From the NCBI RefSeq assembly GCF_000772045.1, contig NZ_CP009754.1, forward strand, positions 5,394,001-5,458,000: a stretch of 64,000 nucleotides of DNA. Reading direction: 5' to 3'. Of the stretch, positions 39,957 to 48,947 are shown one piece after another. The DNA comes from Streptomyces sp. CCM_MD2014. GTDB lineage: Bacteria; Actinomycetota; Actinomycetes; Streptomycetales; Streptomycetaceae. The notes below the pieces were generated by a model, which did no database searches, was not told the DNA's origin, and was given only the letters and a program-made list of their open reading frames with translations. The translations under genes were made by a program, and so were the position numbers. Each line of letters begins with the position of its first letter. Within the stretch, counting starts at the first letter, position 1.

Positions 39957-41405
39957 ATGAGCCGTATCGAAGCGCCTCGCGACGAAGACGACGCAGCCGC
40001 GACGGTCGACAGCACGCCCGGCAGCCCCCTCGCCGACCGGAGCACCCTCGTCGACCGGCTGCTGGCCGGGCTGCCCGCCGGGTCCGTCCTCACCGACCCC
40101 GACGTCACCGCCTCCTACGCCCACGACATGGCGAGCTTCTGCCCCGCCGGCGCCCCCGCCGTGGTCGTCCTGCCACGCACCGTGGAGGACGTCCAGCACG
40201 TCATGCGCACCGCCACCGAGCTGCGCGTCCCGGTGGTCCCGCAGGGCGCCCGCACCGGCCTGTCCGGCGCGGCCAACGCCACCGACGGCTGCGTGGTCCT
40301 CTCCCTGACGAAGATGAACCGGATCCTGGAGATCAACCCGGTCGACCGCGTCGCCGTCGTCGAACCGGGCGTCGTCAACGCCACGCTTTCCCGCGCGGTG
40401 AACGAACACGGGCTCTACTACCCTCCCGACCCCTCCAGCTGGGAGATGTGCACCATCGGCGGCAACATCGGCACCGCCTCCGGCGGCCTGTGCTGCGTCA
40501 AGTACGGGGTGACCGCCGAGTACGTCCTCGGCCTCGACGTCGTCCTCGCCGACGGCCGCCTGATGTCCACCGGCCGCCGCACCGCCAAGGGCGTCGCCGG
40601 ATACGACCTCACCCGGCTCTTCGTCGGCTCCGAGGGCTCCCTCGGCATCGTCGTACGGGCGGTCCTCGCGCTGCGTCCCAAGCCGCCCGAGCAGCTGGTG
40701 CTGGCCGCCGAGTTCGCCTCCGCGTCCGCGGCCTGCGACGCGATCTGCGCCATCATGGAGGGGGGCCACGTCCCCTCCCTCCTCGAACTGATGGACCGTA
40801 CGACCGTCAAGGCGGTCAACGACCTCGCCCACATGGGCCTGCCGGAGACCACCGAGGCACTCCTGCTGGCCGCCTTCGACACCACCGACCCGGCCGCCGA
40901 CCTCGCCGCCGTCGGTGCGCTGTGCGAGGCCGCGGGCGCCACCCAGGTGGTCCCGGCCGAGGACGCCGCCGAGTCCGAACTCCTCCTCCAGGCCCGGCGT
41001 CTGGCCCTCACCGCCCTCGAAGCCGTCAAGGGCACCACGATGATCGACGACGTGTGCGTGCCGCGCTCCCGGCTCGGCGAGATGCTGGAGGGCATCGACC
41101 GGATCGCGGCGAAGTACGGCCTCACCATCGGCGTCTGCGCCCACGCGGGCGACGGCAACACCCACCCCACCGTCTGCTTCGACGCCTCCGACCCCGACGA
41201 GTCCCGGCGGGCCCGGGAGTCCTTCGACGAGATCATGGCCCTCGGCCTGGAACTCGACGGCACCATCACGGGCGAGCACGGCGTGGGCGTCCTGAAGAAG
41301 GAGTGGCTGGCGCGGGAGATCGGTCCGGTGGGCCTGGAGATGCAGCGGGCCGTCAAACAGGTCTTCGACCCGCTGGACATCCTCAACCCGGGCAAGCTGT
41401 TCTGA
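39957..41405 (+). CDS. FAD-linked oxidase (GlcD-like glycolate/lactate dehydrogenase)
   Basis: The 482-residue flavoprotein has a PCMH FAD domain (residues ~55-235) with VVPQGARTGLSGAANATDG, PPDPSSWEMCTIGGNIGTASGG and GYDLTRLFVGSEGSLGIV. The C-terminal FAD-oxidase domain ends with the metal-site-like VCAHAGDGNTHPT and TITGEHGVGVLKKEWL...DPLDILNPGKLF. These are GlcD/D-lactate dehydrogenase signatures. It oxidises a 2-hydroxy acid, with the exact substrate not readable. In-frame ATG 39915 and GTG 39951 are alternative starts. It diverges from the TPR gene and converges with ssgG. Confidence 0.9.
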   Translation: MSRIEAPRDEDDAAATVDSTPGSPLADRSTLVDRLLAGLPAGSVLTDPDVTASYAHDMASFCPAGAPAVVVLPRTVEDVQHVMRTATELRVPVVPQGARTGLSGAANATDGCVVLSLTKMNRILEINPVDRVAVVEPGVVNATLSRAVNEHGLYYPPDPSSWEMCTIGGNIGTASGGLCCVKYGVTAEYVLGLDVVLADGRLMSTGRRTAKGVAGYDLTRLFVGSEGSLGIVVRAVLALRPKPPEQLVLAAEFASASAACDAICAIMEGGHVPSLLELMDRTTVKAVNDLAHMGLPETTEALLLAAFDTTDPAADLAAVGALCEAAGATQVVPAEDAAESELLLQARRLALTALEAVKGTTMIDDVCVPRSRLGEMLEGIDRIAAKYGLTIGVCAHAGDGNTHPTVCFDASDPDESRRARESFDEIMALGLELDGTITGEHGVGVLKKEWLAREIGPVGLEMQRAVKQVFDPLDILNPGKLF

Positions 41406-41418
41406 CGGCTGGGGTCCC

Positions 41419-41856
41419 TCACCGGGCGAGCAGCTCGGCCAGCCCGTCGTCGATCCCGAGCTGCCGGCCCTCCGTCCCCGGCGGCACCGCCCGCAGGGTC
41501 CGCTCCAGCCAGGCCGACACCTGGGGCGTGGGCGCCTCCAGGAGGGCGTCGCCGTCCGGGCTGCTCAGCGCCATCAGCACGACGCTGCGGCCCTCCGCCT
41601 TCGACGGCCACACCCGCACGTCCCCGTGCCCGGACGGCCGGAAGACGCCCTCCACCAGCAGGTCACGGGCGAAGGTCCAGTGCACCGGGTGGCCGGAGTC
41701 GATGTGGAAGGTGACGTGGACGGCGTAGGGGTCGTCGGAGTGGTAGGCGAGCCGGGCCGGCACCGGGACGCCGTGCTCGGGCGACAGGATGAGCCGCAGC
41801 TCCAGCTCGCGCTCCACGACGGTGGGCCGGGTGGGGCCGGTGGGGTCGGTGTGCAT
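41419..41856 (-). CDS. ssgG: SsgA-like sporulation protein, probably SsgG
   Basis: The 145-residue SsgA-like protein (SALP) family is found only in sporulating actinomycetes. Family features are ELRLILSPEHGVPVPARLAYHSDDPYAVHVTFHI, HPVHWTFARDLLVEGVFRPSGHGDVRVWP and VVLMALSSPDGDALLEAP. SALPs direct septum placement and wall remodelling during sporulation. Gene order relative to hpd and the RDD genes matches where I recall ssgG in S. coelicolor, hence the name. A GGAGAGGAA RBS precedes ATG 41856. Confidence 0.88.
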   Translation of the reverse strand: MHTDPTGPTRPTVVERELELRLILSPEHGVPVPARLAYHSDDPYAVHVTFHIDSGHPVHWTFARDLLVEGVFRPSGHGDVRVWPSKAEGRSVVLMALSSPDGDALLEAPTPQVSAWLERTLRAVPPGTEGRQLGIDDGLAELLAR

Positions 41857-42125
41857 GGCGGGTTCCTCTCCCGTGTCTCGTACGGTCCTTGCCCGGGGAG
41901 AGCGGCCGGCGGCCGGAGCATTACGCGGGTTCGCGGAACTTTTTTCCGAACCCCGGTTTGGCGGGAGTCCCGGTGAGCGGGTGCCCGGGCGTCCGGGTGT
42001 GAAGGTCCCTGCACGAGGTTGCCCGGAAAGGGGCGGGTACGGCGGGACCGGCGGTGCGGATTGCGCCCGTCTGATAGATGTTGGAGCCCCTCTATCAACC
42101 CCCGAGCAGATACGGGACGACGGAC

Positions 42126-43676
42126 ATGAGCGCCCCAACCCCGGCCCCCGGCGACGACAGGCCCCGCGAGGGGTATTACCCGGACCCGTCCATTCCCGGA
42201 TACGTCCGGTACTGGAACGGCGCCTCATGGGTGGCGGGCACGAGCCGGCCCGCCCCCAAGGACGGCGAGCCGCTCGCGCCTCCGCCCGGCGCGCGGCCCT
42301 CCGTCGAGGAGACAGGACCGCACTTCTTCGACGAGGACCCGGTCGAGGACCCGCCGCCCGCCGCGGCCCAGCACGGCAGCCGTCCGGAGTCCGCCGCGGC
42401 CTGGGGCGCCGACCGCTCCGGTCCCGCCGACGCCCCGGAGCAGCGCGTGGCCTGGCCGGGCCCGGCGCGGGGTGCGGACCCGAGGGTCCCGCACACCCGG
42501 CAGCCGGCACCGGCCGCCGAGGGTGCCGCGGAGGCCGGCGGTCAGGGCGACGCGGCCGCCTCCGCTCCCGCCCCCGCGTCGGCTTCTCCGGCTGCCCCCG
42601 CGCCCGCCCCGGGACCCGGCCCGGCCTCTGCCCCTGCCTCGGCTTCCGCTTCCGCTTCCGCTTCCGGTGAGAGGGAGGCGGAGTCCCAGGCCGGCAACAC
42701 CTTCGTCTTCCGTCGTCCCTCGGTGGGCCAGCAGGGGACACCGGCGCCGGGCGGTGCCCCCGCCCCCGCGGAGGACGAGGGCACCATGACCTTCCGCGCG
42801 GTCCCCCCGCGCACGGGCCCGCAGTCCGGCGGGCCCGGGGCCCCTTCCGGGACGGGTTCCGGCTCCGGCCCCGGCTTCGGGGCGGGCAAGGCGGCCGCCG
42901 CCCGGGCCGCCGCGGCGCAGACTCCCGTGGCGCAGACTCCCGCGGCGCAGACACCCGCGCCGCAGGCGCCCGCGGCTCCCGCCGCGCCTTCGGTTCCGCA
43001 CCAGGCGTCCCCGCCGCAGCCCGCCCCCGCCGCCCCCGCCGCACCGGTGGCGGCGGGCGGGCCCGGTGGAGGTCAGGCCTCGTGGGCCCAGCAGGTCCAC
43101 CGGCTGGCCGGGGCGGGCGGGGACGAGCAGCCCGTCGCGCCGTGGAAGCCACCGGTCGAGGACGTGTTCCAGGCCGCCGCCCGGCGTCAGGCGGCCGCCC
43201 GGCCCGCCGGGCTCGGCAAGCGACTGGCCGCCCGGCTGATCGACACGGTCGTCCTCGCGGGCGTCACCGCCGTGGCCGCCGTACCGCTCGGAATGAAGGC
43301 CGCGGACCACGTCAACGACAAGATCGACCAGGCGAAGCTCTCCGGCGAGACCGTCACGGTCTGGCTGCTGGACGGCACGACGTCCACGTACCTCGGCATC
43401 GTGCTCGCCGTCCTGCTGCTCTTCGGCGTCGTCTACGAGGCGCTGCCGACCGCCAAGTGGGGCCGCACCCCGGGCAAGAAGCTGCTCGGCCTGGAGGTGC
43501 GGGACATCGAGGCCCACGAGTCTCCGTCCTTCGGCGCGGCCCTGCGGCGCTGGCTGGTCTACAGCGTCCCGGGCCTCCTGGTCGTCGGCGTGGTCGGCAT
43601 CGTGTGGTGCCTGTTCGACCGCCCCTGGCACCAGTGCTGGCACGACAAGGCCGCCGGCACGTTTGTCGCGGGCTAG
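42126..43676 (+). CDS. RDD-family membrane protein with DUF2510 domain
   Basis: The 516-residue protein has an N-terminal DUF2510 motif, GYYPDPSIPGYVRYWNGASW (residues ~17-36). A ~320-residue disordered Pro/Ala/Ser-rich linker follows, containing simple repeats (SASASASASG, AQTPVAQTPAAQTPAPQ). The C-terminal RDD domain (~355-510) has RLAARLIDTVVLAG, WGRTPGKKLLGLEVRD and DRPWHQCWHDKAAGTFV. The RDD core has three membrane segments. The function is unknown, perhaps transport. It is followed by a second, shorter RDD protein. Confidence 0.88.
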   Translation: MSAPTPAPGDDRPREGYYPDPSIPGYVRYWNGASWVAGTSRPAPKDGEPLAPPPGARPSVEETGPHFFDEDPVEDPPPAAAQHGSRPESAAAWGADRSGPADAPEQRVAWPGPARGADPRVPHTRQPAPAAEGAAEAGGQGDAAASAPAPASASPAAPAPAPGPGPASAPASASASASASGEREAESQAGNTFVFRRPSVGQQGTPAPGGAPAPAEDEGTMTFRAVPPRTGPQSGGPGAPSGTGSGSGPGFGAGKAAAARAAAAQTPVAQTPAAQTPAPQAPAAPAAPSVPHQASPPQPAPAAPAAPVAAGGPGGGQASWAQQVHRLAGAGGDEQPVAPWKPPVEDVFQAAARRQAAARPAGLGKRLAARLIDTVVLAGVTAVAAVPLGMKAADHVNDKIDQAKLSGETVTVWLLDGTTSTYLGIVLAVLLLFGVVYEALPTAKWGRTPGKKLLGLEVRDIEAHESPSFGAALRRWLVYSVPGLLVVGVVGIVWCLFDRPWHQCWHDKAAGTFVAG

Positions 43677-43737
43677 CTCGGCCGTGGGGCGAGGGGGAGC
43701 GAGGGTCCCGTCCCCGGGTGCGGGTGCGCCGTGGTTC

Positions 43738-43797
43738 TCGCGCAGTTCCCCGCGCCCCTGAGGTACGTGCACCGGACGCCCCGTGAAGGGCGCGGGG
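43738..43797. repeat. Interspersed palindromic repeat, copy 2
   Basis: The 22-nt core at 43738-43759 is identical to 11579-11600. Its CCCCGCGCCC (43748-43757) pairs with GGGCGCGGGG (43788-43797), making a loose hairpin in the gap between the RDD genes. GCGGCTCCGCCGCGTGG (43811-43827) is also found at 11158-11174. Confidence 0.65.
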
Positions 43798-43957
43798 CTG
43801 TATCGCATACGCGGCTCCGCCGCGTGGGCGCGACCAGCCCCCACACACACCCGCACCCGCCGGCGAAACCCGCACCCCACCCCCGAACGGCGCACGCCGG
43901 TCCACCGGACGGCCCTCGGCGGATGCGCCGTAGGAGACTCCGGGTTCGACTCGGGAC

Positions 43958-44686
43958 ATGAGCAGCGAACCGCCCCCCGGCGCCGGCGGGCAGCAGCCGC
44001 CGGACGACGACCCGCTGAGGAAGAACCCCTACGACAACCCGCCCCCGCCTCCCGGAGAAGGGGGCCCTCACGGCGGCGCCCCGCCTCCCGGCGGCGGCGG
44101 CCCTTACGGTGCTCCTCCCCCCGGCGGTGGCGGTCCCTACGGTGCTCCACCCCCCGGCGGCGGCGGCCCGTACGGCGGAGGTCCCTACGGCGGGGACCCG
44201 TACGGCGGTGGCGGTTACCCCGCCGATCCGCTGGCCGGGATGCCCCCGCTCGCCGACAGCGGGCGGCGCACGCTCGCGCGGATCGTCGACATGATCCTCG
44301 TGGGCATCGTGGTCTGGCTGCTCAGCTGGGCGTTCAACGTCCAGGAGTACACGGTGGACGGCGACGACGTCTCCGTCGGCAAGTCCTTCGGCCAGTCGGT
44401 GATCGCCGCCGTGCTCTACATCGCGTACGACACCTACATGACCACGAGGACGGGCCAGACCCTCGGCAAGAAGTGGCTCGGGATGCGGGTGGCCAACCTG
44501 GCCGACGGGGCGACGCCCTCGGTGCAGACGTCGCTGATCCGGGCCCTGGTGCTGTGGATCCCGTTCGCGTTCTGCTGCGCCTGCGTGTGGACGATCATCG
44601 CGGGCGGCTGGAGCTTCTTCGACAAGCCGTACAAGCAGGGCCTGCACGACAAGGCGGCCAAGACGGTCGTGGTCAGCACCCGTTGA
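43958..44686 (+). CDS. RDD-family membrane protein with Gly/Pro-rich N-terminus
   Basis: The 242-residue protein begins with ~95 disordered residues carrying three near-identical APPPGGGGPYG units coded by short DNA repeats (44074-44170). The RDD domain (~105-240) has SGRRTLARIVDMILVGIVVWLLSWAF, TRTGQTLGKKWLGMRVANL and FDKPYKQGLHDKAAKTVVV. Three membrane segments are expected. The function is unknown. It lies downstream of a related RDD gene in the same direction and converges with a small membrane protein gene. Confidence 0.88.
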   Translation: MSSEPPPGAGGQQPPDDDPLRKNPYDNPPPPPGEGGPHGGAPPPGGGGPYGAPPPGGGGPYGAPPPGGGGPYGGGPYGGDPYGGGGYPADPLAGMPPLADSGRRTLARIVDMILVGIVVWLLSWAFNVQEYTVDGDDVSVGKSFGQSVIAAVLYIAYDTYMTTRTGQTLGKKWLGMRVANLADGATPSVQTSLIRALVLWIPFAFCCACVWTIIAGGWSFFDKPYKQGLHDKAAKTVVVSTR

Positions 44687-44689
44687 CGG

Positions 44690-44989
44690 TCAGGCGGCCC
44701 GCCCGCGCGTCGACTCGCCCGCGCCCGCGGAGACGCGGGCCGGCGCGGGCATCCGTACCGGCTCCCGGTCGTCGGCGAGTCGCCGGGCCGGCGCGGCGGT
44801 CACCGTGCGCGTGCCGGGCAGCGGGACCGTCATGGCGACCAACAGCCCGAGGGCGAGGGACGCGACGGCGATGAGAGCGACTCCGGGGCCCGAACTCGTC
44901 TGCGACAGCAGCAGCATGGCGAGCGTCGAGAAGATCACGGTGCACGAACCGTAGGCGAACTGTGCGGCAGTCGGACGGGGCATGGCCAT
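44690..44989 (-). CDS. Small membrane protein of unknown function
   Basis: The 99-residue protein has two hydrophobic segments, FAYGSCTVIFSTLAMLLL (~11-28) and GVALIAVASLALGLLVAMTV (~36-55), then a polar C-terminus rich in Arg and Ala. GAGG sits 5 nt before ATG 44989. I do not recognise a family. It is convergent with the RDD gene, with stop codons 3 bp apart. Confidence 0.7.
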   Translation of the reverse strand: MAMPRPTAAQFAYGSCTVIFSTLAMLLLSQTSSGPGVALIAVASLALGLLVAMTVPLPGTRTVTAAPARRLADDREPVRMPAPARVSAGAGESTRGRAA

Positions 44990-45418
44990 CGTGTCCTCGG
45001 AAGGCGATCAGGGGGCTGGACGTGCTGTCGGCCTGGCTTTCCGCCGGTCTCCGGGCGTTCCGCCAAGCGACTCTAACCCGCTGTGTGCCCGAGGGGGAAC
45101 GGTAGTAAGCACGACCTAACCGGCACGGCCGATGCACGGGGGGCGCACGGATTCATGGCGTACTGGAAGCGGGCTGTCCCGCGCGCCCGCCGGGCCCGGC
45201 CGGAGCCCGCCGGATCCCGCGAAGGTCACGATCCGGTGTCCGCAAAGCGAACGGCGGCTCCGCATAGTGCACTTGTTCTGCTCAAGTCAAGGTCTGTCTT
45301 TTCTGCCGAACCTCTAGTCAAATGTCGTCACTTGACAACACGCGTTGATCACGTGTGCGCGGACCTGCTCTGTCTTTGTCCCCCCTTCCGCGCGCGTGGA
45401 CGCGGGGGAGGAAATCAA
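44990..45418 (+). promoter_or_regulatory. Promoter region of the M6 metalloprotease gene
   Basis: There is no supported gene in this 429-bp gap. The last 170 bp are AT-richer than their surroundings. GTCAA (45317-45321) and TTGAC (45332-45336) form an inverted pair, and TTGACA at 45332-45337 could be a -35 although no good -10 follows at 17 nt. A third AAGTCAAGG lies near 45285. Activator or repressor binding is plausible. The RBS GGGGGAGG lies just before the gene. Confidence 0.4.
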
Positions 45419-47764
45419 GTGACCAGAAGACCCTGGACGTTCAGAACGGCGGCGACCACCATCGCGCTCGCCACCGCTACCGCCACGCTCTCCGCGGCCG
45501 GCGTGGCCCAGGCGGACTCGCCGTCCCGGCCGGAGGCCGTGAACCGCCACGACCCCAGCCCGGACAAGACCGCGCGCTCCCACGACCTCAAGGGCCCCCT
45601 GAGCGACACCCAGGCCGCCCAGCGCGAGGAAGCCCTCAAGCAGGTCATCTCCGGCAACGCGTCGGTGAAGAAGAAGGACGGCTCGAAGGTCGTCCAGCTG
45701 AAGAGCAAGAAGGGCGACGCCAAGTACGTCGAGCTGGGCCGGGAGAAGACCGACAAGATCTTCACCATCCTGGTCGAGTTCGGCGACAAGGTCGACAGCC
45801 GCTACGGCGGCACCCCCGGCCCGCTGCACAACGAGATAGCCAAGCCGAAGCGCAAGGAGGACAACTCCACGGCCTGGCAGGAGGACTACGACCGGGACCA
45901 CTACCAGGACCTGTACTTCGGTTCCGGTGAGGGCGTCCACTCGGTCAAGACGTACTACGAGAAGCAGTCCTCCGGCCGCTACTCGGTCGACGGCGAGGTC
46001 TCCGACTGGGTCAAGGTCCCGTACAACGAGGCCCGCTACGGCTCGAACAAGTGCGACCCGGACAACTGCGCCTGGTACGCGGTGCAGGACGGCGTCACCG
46101 CCTGGGTCGCCGACCAGAAGGCGGCCGGCCGCACCGACGCCCAGATCAAGTCCCAGCTGACCCAGTACGACCAGTGGGACCGCTACGACTTCGACGGCGA
46201 CGGCGACTTCAACGAGCCCGACGGCTACATCGACCACTTCCAGATCGTGCACGCCGGCGAGGACGAGTCCGCGGGCGGTGGCGCGCAGGGCGAGGACGCC
46301 ATCTGGGCCCACCGCTGGTACGCCTTCGGCACCGACGCCGGCGCCACCGGCCCGGCCGGCAACAAGCTCGGCGGCACCCAGATCGGCGACACCGGCATCT
46401 GGGTCGGCGACTACACCATCCAGCCGGAGAACGGCGGACTCGGCGTCTTCGCCCACGAGTACGGCCACGACCTCGGTCTGCCGGACCTCTACGACACCAA
46501 CGGCGGCGACAACTCCACCGGCTTCTGGACGCTGATGTCGTCCGGCTCGTGGCTGGGCACCGGCCGCAACGAGATCGGCGACCTGCCCGGCGACATGACC
46601 GCCTGGGACAAGCTCCAGCTGGGCTGGCTGAACTACGACACCGCCAAGGCGGGCGTCAACTCCTGGCACAAGCTGGGCCTGGCCGAGTACAACACCAAGC
46701 ACAAGCAGGGCCTGGTCGTCGAACTGCCGAAGAAGGCGGTCACCACCGAGATCGTTCCCCCCGCCCAGGGCGAGACCCAGTGGTGGAGCGGCAGCGGCAA
46801 CGACCTCAGCAACACCCTGACCCGCAGCGTCGACCTCACCGGCAAGTCGTCCGCCTCCCTCACCCTGGACGGCTGGTACGACATCGAGGCCGACTACGAC
46901 TACCTCTACACCGAGGTGTCCACCGACGGCGGCGCCAACTGGACCGCGGTCGACGGCACGTTCGACGGCAAGCCGATCCAGCGCGACGGCAGTGACAAGC
47001 CCGCCCTGAGCGCCACCGTGGACGCCTACGGCAAGCTCGTCTACCCGCTGGACGCCTACGCCGGCAAGAAGATCGACCTGCGCTTCCGCTACCAGACCGA
47101 CGGCGGACTGGCCATGAAGGGCTTCGCCGCCGACGAGATCGCGGTGACGGCCGACGGCGAGACGCTCTTCTCCGACGACGCGGAGACCGAGGACGCCGCC
47201 TGGACGGCGGACGGCTTCACCCGCAAGGGCGCGTCCTTCACCAAGGACTACGCGCAGTACTACATCGCCGAGAACCGCCAGTACGTGTCGTACGACAAGA
47301 CCCTCGAGGTCGGCCCGTACAACTTCGGCTTCTCGGAGCGCCCGAACTGGGTCGAGCACTACGCGTACCAGAACGGCCTGCTGATCTGGAAGTGGGACAC
47401 CTCCCAGGCGGACAACAACACCAGCCAGCACCCCGGCACCGGTCTGATCCTGCCGATCGACTCGCACCCGACCGCGCTGAAGTGGAAGGACGGCACGGTC
47501 ATGCGCAACCGCTTCCAGACCTACGACGCGCCGTTCAGCCGCTTCCGCACGGACGGCATGACGCTGCACAAGGCGGACGTCGCGAAGTACGTCCCGGGCT
47601 CGAAGGGCGTCTCGGTCTTCAACGACCGCAAGAACGACTACTACGACCCGGCGAACCCGACCGGCGGTGTCAAGATCACTGACACCAACACGAAGATCAA
47701 GATCCTCAAGGAGGCCAAGAACGGCTCGACGATCGAGCTCGAGGTTGGCCCCGCGGGCAGGTAA
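45419..47764 (+). CDS. Secreted M6-family (immune inhibitor A-like) metalloprotease
   Basis: The 781-residue secreted zinc protease starts with GTG 45419 after GGGGGAGGAA. The signal peptide is TRRPWTFRTAATTIALATATATL...GVAQA (~1-33). The propeptide has a Lys-rich stretch (VKKKDGSKVVQLKSKKGD). The catalytic domain has the zinc site HEYGHDLGLPD (H346, H350, D356) and WTLMSSGSWLG. C-terminal beta domains (STDGGANWTAVDG) resemble the MAM-like regions of immune inhibitor A. It probably degrades extracellular protein during aerial growth or feeding. A terminator follows. Confidence 0.92.
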   Translation: MTRRPWTFRTAATTIALATATATLSAAGVAQADSPSRPEAVNRHDPSPDKTARSHDLKGPLSDTQAAQREEALKQVISGNASVKKKDGSKVVQLKSKKGDAKYVELGREKTDKIFTILVEFGDKVDSRYGGTPGPLHNEIAKPKRKEDNSTAWQEDYDRDHYQDLYFGSGEGVHSVKTYYEKQSSGRYSVDGEVSDWVKVPYNEARYGSNKCDPDNCAWYAVQDGVTAWVADQKAAGRTDAQIKSQLTQYDQWDRYDFDGDGDFNEPDGYIDHFQIVHAGEDESAGGGAQGEDAIWAHRWYAFGTDAGATGPAGNKLGGTQIGDTGIWVGDYTIQPENGGLGVFAHEYGHDLGLPDLYDTNGGDNSTGFWTLMSSGSWLGTGRNEIGDLPGDMTAWDKLQLGWLNYDTAKAGVNSWHKLGLAEYNTKHKQGLVVELPKKAVTTEIVPPAQGETQWWSGSGNDLSNTLTRSVDLTGKSSASLTLDGWYDIEADYDYLYTEVSTDGGANWTAVDGTFDGKPIQRDGSDKPALSATVDAYGKLVYPLDAYAGKKIDLRFRYQTDGGLAMKGFAADEIAVTADGETLFSDDAETEDAAWTADGFTRKGASFTKDYAQYYIAENRQYVSYDKTLEVGPYNFGFSERPNWVEHYAYQNGLLIWKWDTSQADNNTSQHPGTGLILPIDSHPTALKWKDGTVMRNRFQTYDAPFSRFRTDGMTLHKADVAKYVPGSKGVSVFNDRKNDYYDPANPTGGVKITDTNTKIKILKEAKNGSTIELEVGPAGR

Positions 47765-47789
47765 ATAGCATCTGCCCAGGTCAGAGCAT

Positions 47790-47825
47790 GATCGGCGGTG
47801 ACCCCCTGGCGGGTCGCCGCCGATC
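47790..47825 (+). terminator. Terminator after the M6 protease gene
   Basis: GATCGGCGGTGACC (47790-47803) pairs with GGTCGCCGCCGATC (47812-47825) with one G-U pair and an 8-nt loop, followed by CGTGTTTA. Confidence 0.75.
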
Positions 47826-47910
47826 CGTGTTTAGGTGCGTCCTGTGGTTCTCTTATTGACACCGGGCCGGGTGCCCGGACCGACCCAGGCTGACTCGGGG
47901 GTATGACCGC

Positions 47911-48255
47911 ATGGCCGCAGGAGGCTTCTGCAAGCTGCCGAACGGCACGGTGGTGGTGGCACTGAACCTGCCCAGCCCCGCCGGCCCGGAGGCCGGGGGA
48001 GTGCGCTTTCTCGTCCACGCCCAGAACCGGGCGCGCGCCCTGACCAGGCTGCGCAACCTGGGGCTGCGCAGCGTCTACCTGCGGGGCAACGCGGCCCCGC
48101 CCAGCCCCGACGAGGTCACCGCGGTCCTGCACCACCCGGACGGCCTGATATGGCGCACGGCGCCGGTGGCCGGTGCCGTGGGCGGCCCGGACCTGGTCCA
48201 GGAGCTGTGGCACCCGATCCGGGCCCTGCTCAGACGCCCGACCGCCCAGACGTAG
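47911..48255 (+). CDS. Conserved hypothetical protein
   Basis: The 114-residue protein contains GTVVVALNLPSPAG, RFLVHAQNRARALTRLRNLGLRSVYLRGN and DEVTAVLHHPDGLIWR. It has no signal peptide, membrane segment or recognised motif. I believe close relatives sit at this place in other Streptomyces, between the M6 protease and pncA, but cannot assign a role. Its stop is 10 bp from the convergent pncA stop. Confidence 0.7.
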   Translation: MAAGGFCKLPNGTVVVALNLPSPAGPEAGGVRFLVHAQNRARALTRLRNLGLRSVYLRGNAAPPSPDEVTAVLHHPDGLIWRTAPVAGAVGGPDLVQELWHPIRALLRRPTAQT

Positions 48256-48265
48256 GGGCCCGGCC

Positions 48266-48853
48266 CTACTGCACGACCGGCTTCCCGGACAGCTCCACGC
48301 CGGCCTCCCGCAGCTCCTCCAGCGCCCGCTCCGTGGTCTCCACGGCCACCCCGGCGGTCAGGTCGAGCAGCACCTGCGTACGGAAGCCCTCGCGGGCGGC
48401 GTCCAGGGCGGTGGCCCGGACGCAGTGGTCGGTGGCGATGCCCACGACGTCGACCTCGTCGATCTCCCGGGCCCGCAGCCACTCGGCGAGCGCCGTGCCG
48501 TTCTCGTCGGCGCCCTCGAAGCCGCTGTAGGCGGCCGCGTACGCGCCCTTGTCGAAGACGGCGTCTATCGCGCCGGAGGCGACGGCCGGGGCGAAGTTCG
48601 GATGGAAGCCGACCCCTTCGGTGCCGGCGACGCAGTGCGCCGGCCAGGAGTGGACGTAGTCCGGGTTGTCGGCGAAGTGGCCGCCCGGCGCGACGTGGTG
48701 GTCGCGGGTGGCCACCACGTGGCGGTAGCCGGCGGGCGCCTGCCCGATCAGCTCGGTGATGGCGGCGGCCACGTCGGCACCGCCGGACACCGCGAGGCTG
48801 CCTCCCTCGCAGAAGTCGTTCTGCACGTCTACGACGATCAAGGCGCGGCGCAT
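48266..48853 (-). CDS. pncA: Nicotinamidase
   Basis: The 195-residue isochorismatase-fold hydrolase converts nicotinamide to nicotinate in NAD salvage. The catalytic triad positions are D9 (IVVDVQNDF), Lys in FDKGAYAAAYSGF and Cys in IATDHCVRATALDA. The metal-site TRDHHVAPGGHFA and the nicotinamidase-type SWPAHCVAGTEGV are present. It would also activate pyrazinamide-like prodrugs. It lies downstream of pncB on the same strand, separated by 95 bp, forming a two-step salvage route to nicotinate mononucleotide. Confidence 0.92.
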   Translation of the reverse strand: MRRALIVVDVQNDFCEGGSLAVSGGADVAAAITELIGQAPAGYRHVVATRDHHVAPGGHFADNPDYVHSWPAHCVAGTEGVGFHPNFAPAVASGAIDAVFDKGAYAAAYSGFEGADENGTALAEWLRAREIDEVDVVGIATDHCVRATALDAAREGFRTQVLLDLTAGVAVETTERALEELREAGVELSGKPVVQ

Positions 48854-48947
48854 GGTCGGTGTCCTTCGACTGGGTGGGCTGTGGGCGGGGAGCGGGGAGT
48901 GGCTGGACGGACGGGGCTGATTCGGGCCTTGCGGGACCGGACCAGTT

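Noticed and set aside
45132..45317. A 61-codon frame upstream of the M6 protease
   Set aside because: There is no Shine-Dalgarno, codon bias is poor, and there is no resemblance to leader peptides. It is more likely promoter DNA.
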